DNA from: Mesorhizobium neociceri
Lineage (GTDB): Bacteria; Pseudomonadota; Alphaproteobacteria; Rhizobiales; Rhizobiaceae
Length of the DNA: 64,000 nt
Direction: 5' to 3'
NCBI RefSeq assembly: GCF_013520985.1
Contig: NZ_JACDTY010000008.1
Coordinates: forward strand, 1 to 64,000
Position 1 is the stretch's first letter, and each line of letters starts with the position of its first letter. The notes beneath the pieces are model-generated. The model ran no database searches and had not been told where the DNA came from. It saw nothing but the letters and a program-made list of their open reading frames with translations. A program made the translations under genes and the position numbers. Below, piece by piece: positions 8,301 to 16,485 of the stretch.

Positions 8301-9869
8301 GGCCTTGCCGCCGCTTGCGAAAGCGCTGGTACCAATAGCGATAGCGTCGGCGGAGTCCGCGGAAGACTGGAGACCGACCGCGATGGCGTTGGTTGCAGTC
8401 GCCGCGCTTTCACGCCCCATCGCAAGGGCGTCGTCCGCAGATGCCGTCACGTCCGTGCCGACGGCGATGGCGCTCTGCCCGCTGGCGCTCGTCGCAAAAC
8501 TGGTCTGGCCGATATAGACAGAGTTTATCCCGGACGCGTTCGTCCCAGCGCCAACAGCGACGGCATTCACGGCGGTGGTTCGGGCACCATTGCCGAGAGC
8601 GGTACTGCCGGCTCCGCTGGCACCGGCGTTGACGCCGGCGGCTAGGGTATTGTCTGCTGCCGCATTTGCCCCCTGCCCGAAGGAGGAGGCGTTTATGCCG
8701 CTGGCAGCGGCCTGACGTCCCACGGCGGTGGAATTGGCGCCACTGGCCACGGATCCCCAGCCTGCGGCTGTCGCATAGTTGTTGCTGGCCGTGGAACTGG
8801 TACCGAGAGCGGTGGAGTTCCCTCCCGAAGCAACGGACAACGTGCCCAAGGCGTTGGCGCCGGCTCCGGTGGCACTGGCTTGGACGCCGAGCGCTACTGA
8901 ATTGACGCCGCTCGAGATTGTGCCTTGGCCCAGCGCCATCGCACCACCCGCTCCTGTAGCCTTCGCATTCAGGCCGATGGCGACCGCGTATTGCGCCGAC
9001 GAAACGGACGAACGTCCCATCGCAATGGCATCGACCTGGGATGCTGTCACGTCTGTGCCGACGCCGATCGCGCCTTGGGCCAGCGCTCCCGTTCCCGCAG
9101 CAGTGCGCGAGCCGAGATAGACGGAGTTTATCGCCGTAGCAGACGATTGGAAGCCGATGGCGACGGCATTCTGGTTGCTTGCGATGGCGCTGTTACCTTG
9201 GGCAATCGAATCCACGCCGGATGCTGTTGCCCCGAACCCGAGCGCGGTGGCGCGCAGCCCGGTCGCGCGGGTAACAGGGCCGATCGCCGTCGAGTTCACT
9301 CCGTCGGCACGCGCATTATTGCCAAAAGCGGCCGCGCTTGTGGTTGCAACCGAATTAACGCCAACAGCGCTTGCTCCGTCCCCGTTGGCCTTGGCGTTCC
9401 CGCCCACGGCGAGCGCATTGACGCCGGTTGCGCCTGCGAAGACACCTATACCTATGGAATTGAGGCCATTGACACCCATCGAATAGCCTATGGCGATCGT
9501 GCCGTCGCCCGTTGCACTGTTGGAGCTGCCCAACGCCACGCTGTTATTGCCATTCGTCGCGGTGCCGTTACCGATGGCGACGGCGTTGCCGCCGGTCGCC
9601 GAACCGCCGCCAGCCTGGTATTGTGCCTGAGCCGGCGTGGCGATGCTGCCGAATGCGATTGCACCCAGCGCCGCTGCCGACATCCCGCCGACGCCCAACG
9701 TGCCAAGCCCCAGGCCTTTGCGGCGCATCCCGAGCACGCGGCACGCGTTGCGCAGGACCGCCATCAGGCGGCGGCGAACCGAGCGGCTGTCGGCCCTGCC
9801 TGAGAGCCAGTTTCCAACAAATCCGGGAAGAGTTTCGATTCTTGCTTGCCCCTCGACGCATCCGGTCAT
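5388..9869 (-). CDS. YadA-type trimeric autotransporter adhesin
   Basis: A giant surface adhesin of about 1493 residues, type Vc secretion. An extended signal region (long basic stretch, then a hydrophobic core ending ATPAQAQ) is followed by a head built of many 14-residue AxGxxxxA/SVALG beta-roll repeats, repeated neck motifs (NVAAG...STDAVNGSQL) with stalk segments (NTTDIAANTADI), and a C-terminal YadA anchor of about 75 residues (from GEVKGEARQAAAIG to the final VSLTLN). The ATG at 9869 is chosen over one 48 bases upstream because it has a GAGGG site and begins two bases after the previous stop. Three subunits should share one 12-strand outer-membrane barrel. The ligand is unknown; host or abiotic attachment is inferred. 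Confidence 0.92.
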   Translation of the reverse strand: MTGCVEGQARIETLPGFVGNWLSGRADSRSVRRRLMAVLRNACRVLGMRRKGLGLGTLGVGGMSAAALGAIAFGSIATPAQAQYQAGGGSATGGNAVAIGNGTATNGNNSVALGSSNSATGDGTIAIGYSMGVNGLNSIGIGVFAGATGVNALAVGGNAKANGDGASAVGVNSVATTSAAAFGNNARADGVNSTAIGPVTRATGLRATALGFGATASGVDSIAQGNSAIASNQNAVAIGFQSSATAINSVYLGSRTAAGTGALAQGAIGVGTDVTASQVDAIAMGRSSVSSAQYAVAIGLNAKATGAGGAMALGQGTISSGVNSVALGVQASATGAGANALGTLSVASGGNSTALGTSSTASNNYATAAGWGSVASGANSTAVGRQAAASGINASSFGQGANAAADNTLAAGVNAGASGAGSTALGNGARTTAVNAVAVGAGTNASGINSVYIGQTSFATSASGQSAIAVGTDVTASADDALAMGRESAATATNAIAVGLQSSADSADAIAIGTSAFASGGKAVAIGAGNTAFGDGAVAIGDPSYASGTGAFTGGANNIANSDGTATATAANMANGAVAIGNSNKAVGQGSVALGNGSTAGAAGLAGNVALGNGATAAASSGDVALGSGSVTATAVGTSGTTIGSTAYSFAGTNPTSTVSVGALGAERTITNVAAGRLNNGSTDAINGSQLFATNQQVTQNTTDIAANTADITNLGNTITGINTGGGIKYFHANSTLADSQALGTDSVAVGPNAIANNAGDVAIGLNSVSGTTTAVGGTTIGGVNYTFAGTTPAGAFSVGSVGAERQIQNVAAGQLSGSSTDAVNGSQLFATNQQVTQNTTDIAANTADITTLGNTINSISTGGGIKYFHANSTLADSQALGTDSVAIGPNAVANNAGDVAIGANAVSSVTTAVGGTTIGGVNYTFAGATPAGAFSVGSVGAERQIQNVAAGHLSGSSTDAVNGSQLFATNQQVTQNTTDIAANTTDITNLGNSISNIAGDTSTAYTDANGDGIRYVRTNDTTLPVTDAFAQGVGSSAVGYQATASAANSLALGRGTQATVADGVALGSGSVSDRAVAPASGSILAGTGLVPYNTTDATLLGAVSVGTSTSYRQIINVADGTQDQDAVTLRQLKGALSSFAVTGSLYFHANSTAPDSLAVGIDSVAVGPRTTVNGDNGIGIGNGAIVQQTAPGGIAIGQNSTVNQADSIALGTNSTTNGAQAVALGAGAKANEPGSVALGAGSTTAAAVATTGTTINGVNYTFAGTTPTSTVSVGTVGNERTVTNVAAGRISGTSTDAINGSQLYATNQAVEAMQGSVGDLNEFAVQYDKNGDGSKSNSITLAGGDPNTPVVIHNVEAGVANTDAVNVQQLNTGLSLNLADSKTYTNQVAATTLQQANAYTDSKLSQLNMDMGEVKGEARQAAAIGLAAASLRYDDRPGKLSVAAGGGYWRGEGAVAFGAGYTSEEGRVRANLSGTTAGGHWGVGAGVSLTLN
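6930..7780. repeat. Two tandem copies of a 414-base unit inside the adhesin stalk
   Basis: The same neck-stalk-head segment is present twice with 138-residue spacing: the KYFHANSTLADSQALG coding segment recurs at about 7261 and 7675, and the TNQQVTQNTTDIAANT stretch recurs in step. The copies are nearly identical at DNA level apart from scattered, mostly synonymous changes. A related third neck lies upstream. Recombination between copies would change stalk length by exactly 138 residues in frame. Confidence 0.8.
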
Positions 9870-9870
9870 G

Positions 9871-10290
9871 CTAGTTTTCCCTCGCAATTGCCTGGGCGCT
9901 CTGATGTGCCGCATCACTCGCCTCGACGGCCAAAAAATCCTTGAAATTACCCGTCGTCTCTCGCAGCGAGAGACCTATCTTCACACCTTGTTTTTCAATC
10001 AGCTGGCAGGCGCTCGCGACCCATGGCTGCGTCGGCTCGGGAACCGTATGCAAGGCGGTCTCGGTCCGCTCCGGCGACAGGTTTATCGCCACCAGCGCGC
10101 GGCAGAGATCGAAATGAAATCCCGGATCGCCTTCGCCACAAGCCGGAGAGGTCAGGCCAAGCACGAAACAGGCCAGGAGGTGATCGATCTCAGGACCGCT
10201 GATCCGGCTGGCGTATTGGCGCTGCAGCGCGGCCCATGCCGCTTCGGCCTTGGGTGCGAAGACTTCGATTTCCGCGAATTGAATGTCCAT
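9871..10290 (-). CDS. Unknown protein encoded directly ahead of the adhesin
   Basis: About 139 residues from an ATG at 10290; a GTG at 10305 would add five. There is no signal peptide or membrane segment, so it is probably cytosolic, with alternating helical stretches and no motif I recognise. Its stop is two bases from the preferred adhesin start, which implies translational coupling. It is the first gene of the five-gene adhesin block and could be a regulator or chaperone, but nothing in the sequence proves this. Confidence 0.65.
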   Translation of the reverse strand: MDIQFAEIEVFAPKAEAAWAALQRQYASRISGPEIDHLLACFVLGLTSPACGEGDPGFHFDLCRALVAINLSPERTETALHTVPEPTQPWVASACQLIEKQGVKIGLSLRETTGNFKDFLAVEASDAAHQSAQAIAREN

Positions 10291-10388
10291 GAGACAATCC
10301 GGCACGCTGCATCATCTGGCCGCCGCAAGTAGCGGACCGAAATGACTTTTCATCGCGACCATGGGCACGTTCGCGGCGTATGTATTTT

Positions 10389-10427
10389 GGAAAAGTCCGG
10401 AATCTTTGTAGGAAAATCCGGTCTTTG
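10389..10427. promoter_or_regulatory. Imperfect direct repeat upstream of the adhesin operon
   Basis: Two same-orientation copies, GGAAAAGTCCGGAATCTTTG (10389-10408) and GGAAAATCCGGTCTTTG (10411-10427), start 22 bases apart, about two helical turns. They lie roughly 100-140 bases upstream of the first adhesin-operon gene and downstream of the AraC-type regulator gene. AraC-family proteins often bind direct repeats with this spacing, so this is a candidate activator site. Confidence 0.4.
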
Positions 10428-10527
10428 AGCGCTGAACGCCAGGTGTGGCTACTCTGCCACGCAACTTTTAGCTGCCAAGGTCTCTGGATGGATCGCTGCG
10501 GCGAACCGAGACGCGCCGCGACAAATG

Positions 10528-11433
10528 TCACCGCCGCAGCTTCACCTGTTTAGGGGTTCTGCCGCGGTATTTCGACATGGTGACGGTCAGGTGGCTCTGG
10601 TCTGAAAAGCCGCTCAGATGAGCAACTTCGGCTATCGACAAATCGCTTTCGACGAGAAGTTTTTCAGCGAAATCGAGACGCAGCCGCAGCAGATATTTGT
10701 GCGGCGGTTCGCCGAAGGTCTTGGTGAATGCCAGAATGAAGTGGTTCGGTGAAAGGCCGGAGACCGCGGCAAGCTCGGCCACCGTGATCCTGCTGGAAAA
10801 ATTCACGCCCAGGAACTCCCGTACCCTCGCGGCACTGCGGTTTGACAGACCGCCCTTTGGACCTTGTGGCAACTTTCCCGCTCCTGCGTAGTTCCGAAGC
10901 ATATGGACGCCGAACATGGTGACCAGCGAGTCGACATAAAATTCGTTTGGAGCCTCCCGCCGCGTCAGTTCGGCCCTCAGCAGTTGCGCGAGTTGCAGCG
11001 CTTGGGGATCGACAGTCCCGAAAGGCGGTGGCTGTAGCTCGGCCCGGCCCGTGCCGAATTCACGCTCTGCCAGTTCGGTCAGGCTTTCGGGGGCGAGCGC
11101 GACGATCGCGCTCTCGGTAGCGGATGACCAGGCCACCTTGCTTGCGATATTCGCCGGTATGATCATGATCGTGCCGACGTCGCCGTCATATTCGTGGATT
11201 TTGCCGCTGCCGAGCGATGCCGTTATTCCCGGCGAGGGCTTGAGCATAACCGAACCGAGATGCTCTCCCGCTTTGAATGTGCATGATCCCGGCGCGCAAA
11301 CAGCATGAGCCGCGCCGCCTCGAAAGGTGACCAGGCGCCGCCCCGCGCTTTCCGGAATTCCATCGAAGATGCGCCGATCCGCGCGCCGCCGTTCTGTCCC
11401 GGCGTTTTCAAGGACGTTGCCTCTGTGTTGCAT
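10528..11433 (-). CDS. AraC-family transcriptional regulator
   Basis: A 301-residue regulator with two C-terminal helix-turn-helix motifs: ITVAELAAVSGLSPNHF for the first and DLSIAEVAHLSGFSDQSH for the second, followed by the family signature ending in YRGRTPKQ. The first about 190 residues form an uncharacterised sensing domain. It is transcribed in the same direction as the adhesin block and lies about 240 bases upstream of it, with a direct repeat in the gap. Control of the adhesin genes is a reasonable guess, but autoregulation or a distant target is equally possible. Confidence 0.9.
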   Translation of the reverse strand: MQHRGNVLENAGTERRRADRRIFDGIPESAGRRLVTFRGGAAHAVCAPGSCTFKAGEHLGSVMLKPSPGITASLGSGKIHEYDGDVGTIMIIPANIASKVAWSSATESAIVALAPESLTELAEREFGTGRAELQPPPFGTVDPQALQLAQLLRAELTRREAPNEFYVDSLVTMFGVHMLRNYAGAGKLPQGPKGGLSNRSAARVREFLGVNFSSRITVAELAAVSGLSPNHFILAFTKTFGEPPHKYLLRLRLDFAEKLLVESDLSIAEVAHLSGFSDQSHLTVTMSKYRGRTPKQVKLRR

Positions 11434-11902
11434 CTCCGTCTTGCCTCAGCCGTGCGCCGATCGATCGAATCTTGTGCTGTATGGAGACGCCCAGAATTCG
11501 CACCTGTTCCTGATCGTTCTTTCGAACCTTAGAGGCGTTGCTTTGTATTGAAAAGAAGATTTTCAGGAGAAACGAAAACTTTGGCAGGATTTGGTCTATA
11601 AGTATGCATATCACGCTTGTTTAGCACGAACTAATCTGACGATTTGCCGATCTTATCTTACCATTTTGTGCCTAGTTATTGTGCATCGTGCGCCGTTGCG
11701 CAATCCAGCGTTGCATGCGGAACATAAATCGCGCGGCTATTGCCGAACCTGCCTATGCCGCCATTACGACGGAGGCGCTTCCCCGCATGGTTGCCCTTTT
11801 GGGGCCGGCATTTTCGGGGATTATGTCCAGGACGTGCCGCGTTACCCGATCGGTGACCGTGCAGTGACCCCGATACAGAATTACCCGGTTCGCACAGGGC
11901 TG
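11434..11902. other. Intergenic region without a convincing gene
   Basis: About 470 bases upstream of the AraC gene, less GC-rich than its surroundings between about 11530 and 11700. Short open frames on both strands have poor composition and no ribosome site. It probably holds the AraC promoter. I see no strong palindrome or terminator. Confidence 0.5.
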
Positions 11903-12103
11903 TTAAAGATCGCCTCGACGCTTCTCATATAGATCCCAAGACAGCTCAACCATGGCGAGAAGAACATCCTCCCGGCTCCACCCGGCGGCAACCGCCGCTT
12001 CGACAATTCCGCAGACGAGCGGCAGCAATTGGCGCTCGCATGCGGCCGACAGGTTAACCTCGGCGCTGTCAGCAGGCGGACTGTCGAAATCAAATCCCAC
12101 CAT
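11903..12103 (-). CDS. Small hypothetical protein
   Basis: A 66-residue acidic protein with a C-terminal helix (AGWSREDVLLAMVELSWDL). The ATG at 12103 follows a GGGGGAAC ribosome site at good spacing, and codon use fits the genome. No membrane segment or known motif. It stands alone between the AraC gene and the L,D-transpeptidase. An overlapping longer frame in another phase has implausible composition. Function unknown. Confidence 0.6.
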   Translation of the reverse strand: MVGFDFDSPPADSAEVNLSAACERQLLPLVCGIVEAAVAAGWSREDVLLAMVELSWDLYEKRRGDL

Positions 12104-12397
12104 TGGCGTTCCCCCGCCATTAATGATCTAATCAAACGTATATCTCTGCAATTCTATTCCAGCCTAATATACATGCATCGGGGACAAAATACAGGAGCGC
12201 CGGAATTGACGGTGCATGGGCGCGTCGATTGCGCCGGCTCCATAGCTCGTCTGGAAGTCTTCCTCGGTCTCCTGCTGCCGGCATTGCATGTCTGGGATGC
12301 CGATCCCAGGCATTCGCGTTAAGCTATCGGAATCCTGGCGAAGTTTGCCGCATGGAGCGGCGAACCTGCCGCTTCACGAGCATCGCAAGAACGTCGC

Positions 12398-13207
12398 TCA
12401 GTTCACCGGGCCGAGCAGGACCGACCCGTCCGGCACGCCACCGTCGATCGGAATGGCCCTGCGGTTTGCGCTCGCCACCATCGGCTGGCTGATATCACCG
12501 GTCACCACGACCGGGCTCTTCGACGGTACGCGGTCGTAGAGGTCGATGATGTCCTGGTTCATCAGGCGCACGCAGCCCGACGAGACGGATTTGCCGATCG
12601 AGTTCCATTCCGGCGAGCCGTGCAGGCGGTAGAGCGTGTCGACATTGCCCTGGAACAGGTAGAGCGCGCGGGCGCCGAGCGGGTTCTTCAGACCGCCGGG
12701 CATGCCACCGTTCTTGGCGCTGTACTGCTCCAGTTCAGGCTGGCGGGCGACCATCTCGTCCGGCGGCGTCCATTTCGGCCACTTCTGCTTCCACTGGACG
12801 ACGGCGTCGCCCGACCATTCGAAGCCGGCGCGGCCAAGGCCGACGCCGTAACGGATCGCCTGGCCGCCTTCGCGTACCAGATAGAGGAAGTGGTTGGTCG
12901 TATCGACGATGATGGTGCCCGGCCTCTGGCCGGTCGGATCGGGAACGATCTGGCGCAGGAATTGCGGGTCCATCTTCTTGATCGGGATGGCCGGCAGGTC
13001 GAAGCCGCTGTCGGAAATCGGGCCGTACATCGTCGCATAGTCGCCGAGCGGCGGCTCTTCATAGGTCGGCGGCGGCGGCTCGACCGGCGCCGGCGTCGAG
13101 CTGGTGGTGGTGCAGGCGGAGACCGCAATCGAGGCAGCGCCGAGGGCTGCGGCGTTCAGAAAGCCGCGACGGCTCAGGCGATAGGGGTCGATTTCGGTCT
13201 TCAACAT
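12398..13207 (-). CDS. L,D-transpeptidase (YkuD domain), lipoprotein-like export signal
   Basis: A 269-residue cell-wall enzyme that forms 3-3 peptidoglycan cross-links or attaches proteins to peptidoglycan. The N-terminus has an SRRGFLNAAALGAA segment resembling a Tat signal, ending in a VSACTTT lipobox-like cysteine. A proline-rich linker precedes the YkuD domain, which starts near residue 95 (GTIIVDTTNHFLYLV). The catalytic motif is intact: HGSPEWNSIGKS, then SSGCVRL with the nucleophile cysteine. Hyphomicrobiales rely heavily on such cross-links and carry many paralogues. It appears monocistronic. Confidence 0.92.
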   Translation of the reverse strand: MLKTEIDPYRLSRRGFLNAAALGAASIAVSACTTTSSTPAPVEPPPPTYEEPPLGDYATMYGPISDSGFDLPAIPIKKMDPQFLRQIVPDPTGQRPGTIIVDTTNHFLYLVREGGQAIRYGVGLGRAGFEWSGDAVVQWKQKWPKWTPPDEMVARQPELEQYSAKNGGMPGGLKNPLGARALYLFQGNVDTLYRLHGSPEWNSIGKSVSSGCVRLMNQDIIDLYDRVPSKSPVVVTGDISQPMVASANRRAIPIDGGVPDGSVLLGPVN

Positions 13208-13382
13208 GGTTGCCTTTTTTAAGTCTCAAATCGCAAAAAAGCGTGAATGCCTTCAAGCGGCGCAGTGTTGGCCTCCCCCCAATGCCTAGCGCGATAGGCG
13301 GTTCCGATTCTGGCCTGAGGGTGGACAAACAAAGGCGAAGCTGTGACCGTCCTGCCACTGTTGCTCCAAGGCAACAGAGTGG

Positions 13383-14045
13383 TCAGCCGCCGGTCAGCAG
13401 GCCTTCAAGCGATGGCAAAATCAAAGCGGGCGGGAAGTCCCTGTATTCCTCGGGCTGGTTGGCGCGGTTGATCCATACGGTGCGAAAACCGAATTTGGTC
13501 GCACCGGCAATATCCCAGCGGTTGGACGACTGAAACGACACCGCGCCCGGATAGAGGCGCCAGCCCGTCGCCACCATGTCGTAGGTCGATGGGTCGGTCT
13601 TGAAGCGCTTGACGGCATCGACCGAAAAGATGTCATCCAGCACCTGGTCGAGCGCGGCCGATTTGACCGCCGCCTCCAGCATCTCGGGCGAACCGTTGGA
13701 CAGGATCGCCAGCTTGGCGCCGGACGCTTTGAGCGCCTTTAGCACCGCCGGCACTTCCGGATAGCAGTCGAGCCGCCAATAAGCTTCGAGCAGCTTGGCC
13801 TTCAGCCCCTTGTCGGCGGAGGGAACCTTGCGCAGGGCAAAGTCGAGCGCCTGTTCGGTAAGCTGCCAGAAATCGGCATAGCCGCCCATCAGCGTGCGTA
13901 CCCAGGAATATTCCAGCTGCTTGGCGCGCCAGATTTCCGACAGCAGCTGGCCGTCCGGCCCGATCTCGCCGTCGTGACGGCGCACGGCGGCGTGCACGTC
14001 GAACAACGTGCCGTAGGCGTCGAAAACGTAAGCCGCGTAATGCAT
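13383..14045 (-). CDS. HAD-family haloacid dehalogenase, type II
   Basis: A 220-residue HAD hydrolase. Motif I is VFDAYGTLFD with the nucleophile aspartate near residue 8. A helical cap follows, motif II is ILSNGSPEML, the lysine lies in VKRFKTDP, and the late FQSSNRWDIAGA segment is characteristic of L-2-haloacid dehalogenases. These hydrolyse 2-haloalkanoic acids to 2-hydroxy acids. The ATG at 14045 fits family length; a TTG at 14081 is possible. It diverges from the aminotransferase at 14210. Confidence 0.88.
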   Translation of the reverse strand: MHYAAYVFDAYGTLFDVHAAVRRHDGEIGPDGQLLSEIWRAKQLEYSWVRTLMGGYADFWQLTEQALDFALRKVPSADKGLKAKLLEAYWRLDCYPEVPAVLKALKASGAKLAILSNGSPEMLEAAVKSAALDQVLDDIFSVDAVKRFKTDPSTYDMVATGWRLYPGAVSFQSSNRWDIAGATKFGFRTVWINRANQPEEYRDFPPALILPSLEGLLTGG

Positions 14046-14209
14046 GGCGACAGTTTTGAGGGCAGGCGGGGCAAGGTGCAAGCATCGATTGCAGACTTGA
14101 TCGTTTTCTTGGGGCTGGCCTCAACAAAATCCGCCTGAAGCCGGTTGACGGCGCCGGTCAAAGCATCTTCCAATGCTGGCAACAGGCAGCTTTGAAGCGG
14201 AACCGAACA

Positions 14210-15088
14210 ATGACACTGGCGACTGCGGCGCTCTCGACGACATGGACCTTCGTCGACGGCGACTGGTACGAAGGCAATGTCGCCATCCTGGGGCCGCGCA
14301 GCCACGCCATGTGGCTTGCCACCAGCGTCTTCGATGGCGCCCGCTGGTTCGAAGGCGTCGCCCCCGACCTCGAACTGCATGCCGCCAGGGTGAATGCGTC
14401 GGCGATCGCGCTCGGCTTGAAACCGTCGATGAGCGCCGACGAGATTGTCGGCCTGACCTGGGACGGATTGAAGAAGTTCGACGGCAAGACGGCGGTCTAT
14501 ATCCGGCCGATGTACTGGGCCGAGCATGGCGGCTATATGGGCGTGCCGGCCGATCCGGCCTCGACCCGCTTCTGCCTTTGCCTCTACGAATCGCCGATGA
14601 TCTCGCCTTCAGGCTTTTCTATCACCGTGTCGCCGTTCCGCCGGCCGACCATCGAGACCATGCCGACCAATGCCAAGGCCGGCTGCCTCTACCCCAACAA
14701 TGGCCGCGCCATCCTCGAAGCCAAGATGCGCGGCTTCGACAATGCGCTGGTGCTCGACATGCTGGGCAATGTCGCCGAGACCGGAACCTCGAACATCTTC
14801 CTGGTCAAGGACAGCCATGTGCTGACGCCGGCGCCGAACGGCACCTTCCTGTCCGGCATCACCCGCTCGCGCACCATGACGCTGCTCGGTGACTACGGCT
14901 TCAAGACCACGGAAAAAATGCTGTCGGTGCGCGATTTTCTCGAGGCCGACGAGATATTTTCGACCGGAAACCATTCCAAGGTCGTGCCGATCACCCGCAT
15001 CGAGGACCGCGATCTGCAGCCCGGGCCGGTGGCCAAGAAGGCGCGCGAGCTTTATTGGGAATGGGCGCATTCGAAGCCTGCCGGCTGA
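14210..15088 (+). CDS. Class IV PLP aminotransferase, branched-chain amino acid type
   Basis: A 292-residue fold-type IV PLP enzyme similar to IlvE-type branched-chain aminotransferases, which interconvert Leu/Ile/Val and their 2-oxo acids with glutamate/2-oxoglutarate. The SVFDGARWFEG segment, the PLP-binding lysine in TNAKAGCLYPNN, and a late GTSNIFLV phosphate-site loop are all present. The ATG at 14210 is used; an in-frame TTG at 14192 would add six residues. D-amino-acid aminotransferase or aminodeoxychorismate lyase activity is less likely. Promoter shared with the divergent HAD gene. Confidence 0.85.
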   Translation: MTLATAALSTTWTFVDGDWYEGNVAILGPRSHAMWLATSVFDGARWFEGVAPDLELHAARVNASAIALGLKPSMSADEIVGLTWDGLKKFDGKTAVYIRPMYWAEHGGYMGVPADPASTRFCLCLYESPMISPSGFSITVSPFRRPTIETMPTNAKAGCLYPNNGRAILEAKMRGFDNALVLDMLGNVAETGTSNIFLVKDSHVLTPAPNGTFLSGITRSRTMTLLGDYGFKTTEKMLSVRDFLEADEIFSTGNHSKVVPITRIEDRDLQPGPVAKKARELYWEWAHSKPAG

Positions 15089-15091
15089 GCA

Positions 15092-15125
15092 GCCGCCGTT
15101 TCGTTTGCTGGGCGGTCTTTTTTGA
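15092..15125 (+). terminator. Possible weak intrinsic terminator after the aminotransferase gene
   Basis: CCGCC (15093-15097) can pair with GGCGG (15111-15115) across a 13-base loop, followed by a run rich in T (15118-15124). The stem is short, so confidence is limited. Confidence 0.4.
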
Positions 15126-15274
15126 CGCAGCATCCTGTCCGCAAAACCGTGTGACAGTTTTCCGGAACCCGCCTAGAAAAGGAACCGGCGCTTCATTCCG
15201 GAGTTGTTCCAGAACAATCCAGCCCTATCTTAATCCGGTATCCGCACCGGACTTTTCCATGAGGAGTATGACCG

Positions 15275-15877
15275 ATGGCTTTTGAATTGCCCGCCTTGCC
15301 CTACGACTACGAGGCCTTGCAGCCCTACATGTCGAAGGAGACGCTGGAGTATCACCACGACAAGCACCACAAGGCCTATGTCGACAACGGCAACAAGCTG
15401 GCCGCTGAAGCCGGTCTTGGTGACTTGTCGGTCGAAGAGGTGGTCAAGCAGTCGTTCGGCAAGAATGCCGGCCTCTTCAACAATGCCGCCCAGCACTACA
15501 ACCACATCCATTTCTGGAAGTGGATGAAGAAGGGCGGCGGCGGCAACAAACTTCCGGGGGCCCTGCAGAAGGCGGTCGACGCCGACCTCGGCGGCTACGA
15601 CAAGTTCAAGGCCGACTTCATCGCTGCCGGCACCACGCAGTTCGGTTCGGGCTGGGCCTGGGTCTCCGTCAAGGACGGCAAGCTGGCGATCTCCAAGACG
15701 CCGAATGGCGAGAACCCGCTGGTCCACGGCGCCTCGCCGATCCTCGGCGTCGATGTCTGGGAGCATTCCTACTACATCGACTACCGCAACGCCCGGCCGA
15801 AATATCTCGAGGCCTTCGTCGACAGCCTGATCAACTGGGATCACGTGCTCGAAATGTACGAAAAAGCGAAAGCTTGA
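15275..15877 (+). CDS. sodB: Superoxide dismutase, iron type
   Basis: A 200-residue Fe/Mn superoxide dismutase that converts superoxide to hydrogen peroxide and oxygen. Metal ligands are His27, His74, Asp160 (in GVDVWEHSYY) and His164. Gln73 in AAQHYNH is the outer-sphere glutamine at the position typical of iron enzymes, so an Fe enzyme is favoured; cambialistic use is possible. There is no signal peptide, so it is cytosolic. The start follows a GAGGAG site. It is a single-gene unit closed by a strong terminator at 15887. Confidence 0.95.
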   Translation: MAFELPALPYDYEALQPYMSKETLEYHHDKHHKAYVDNGNKLAAEAGLGDLSVEEVVKQSFGKNAGLFNNAAQHYNHIHFWKWMKKGGGGNKLPGALQKAVDADLGGYDKFKADFIAAGTTQFGSGWAWVSVKDGKLAISKTPNGENPLVHGASPILGVDVWEHSYYIDYRNARPKYLEAFVDSLINWDHVLEMYEKAKA

Positions 15878-15886
15878 TTCGTTCAG

Positions 15887-15918
15887 AAAAGCCCCGATCT
15901 CCGGGGCTTTTCTTTTTT
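15887..15918 (+). terminator. Rho-independent terminator of sodB
   Basis: Perfect 10-base stem AAAAGCCCCG (15887-15896) and CGGGGCTTTT (15902-15911) around a 5-base loop, running into a T-rich tract. It begins ten bases after the sodB stop. Confidence 0.92.
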
Positions 15919-16037
15919 CAGCCCGAACACGAGGCACACAGAAAATCGACAGAATCCGTGCTGCAGACAGGGAATAATCCCAGCCCGCCATCCGTTAACG
16001 TTGAGTCGCGACCCCTCATCATCCTGGAGCCAATTGA

Positions 16038-16475
16038 ATGAGAAAGCTTGTCATCGCCATCTCTATGCTCAGCCTCGCCGCCTCGGCGGCCTTTGCCGAC
16101 CCGATCCTCGACCGACAGGGACTGATGAAGGAGCGTGGAAAACTCGTCGGCGGCCTGTCGAAAATCGCCAAGGGCGAAGCAGACTTCGACGCCGCCGCCG
16201 TGCTAACGGCCCTGCAGGCGCTGCAGGTCAACGCCGAGAAAATCGATATCGACACGCTGTTCCCGGCCGGCAGCGACAGCGGTGACACCACCGCTTCGCC
16301 CAAGATCTGGGAAGACATGGCCGGCTTCAAGACGACGAACGAGAAATATGTCGCCGACGTCAAGGCCGCTGTTGCCGCGGCGCCTGCCGATGTCGATGCG
16401 CTCAAGGCGCAGATCGGCACCCTCGGCAGCGATTGCGGCACCTGCCACCAGACCTACCGGGTGAAGAAAAGCTGA
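16038..16475 (+). CDS. Cytochrome c-prime family protein
   Basis: A 145-residue periplasmic haem protein: signal peptide over the first 20 residues (cleavage after AFA), four-helix-bundle sequence, and a single C-terminal haem motif CGTCHQTYR near residue 134, the layout of cytochrome c' and c556. These bind NO or act as electron carriers. It is 10 bases ahead of a dihaem cytochrome c and probably co-transcribed. Maturation would depend on the Ccm genes at 46-50 kb. Confidence 0.9.
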   Translation: MRKLVIAISMLSLAASAAFADPILDRQGLMKERGKLVGGLSKIAKGEADFDAAAVLTALQALQVNAEKIDIDTLFPAGSDSGDTTASPKIWEDMAGFKTTNEKYVADVKAAVAAAPADVDALKAQIGTLGSDCGTCHQTYRVKKS

Positions 16476-16485
16476 TCTCCGGGCA

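Noticed and set aside
5808..8645. 945-residue plus-strand open frame opposite the adhesin
   Set aside because: It reflects the repeat structure of the adhesin in reverse; Arg/Asp/Gly-rich with no ribosome site.
5388..9917. Adhesin repeats as a CRISPR or satellite array
   Set aside because: The periodicity is that of 14-residue beta-roll units in an open coding frame with a YadA anchor, not repeat-spacer structure.
11591..11932. 113-residue plus-strand open frame in the gap upstream of the AraC gene
   Set aside because: Cysteine- and His-rich random-looking product, no ribosome site; overlaps the end of the better-supported 66-residue gene.
12104..12397. Possible gene in the gap before the L,D-transpeptidase
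   Set aside because: Frames here lack ribosome sites and credible composition; treated as intergenic.
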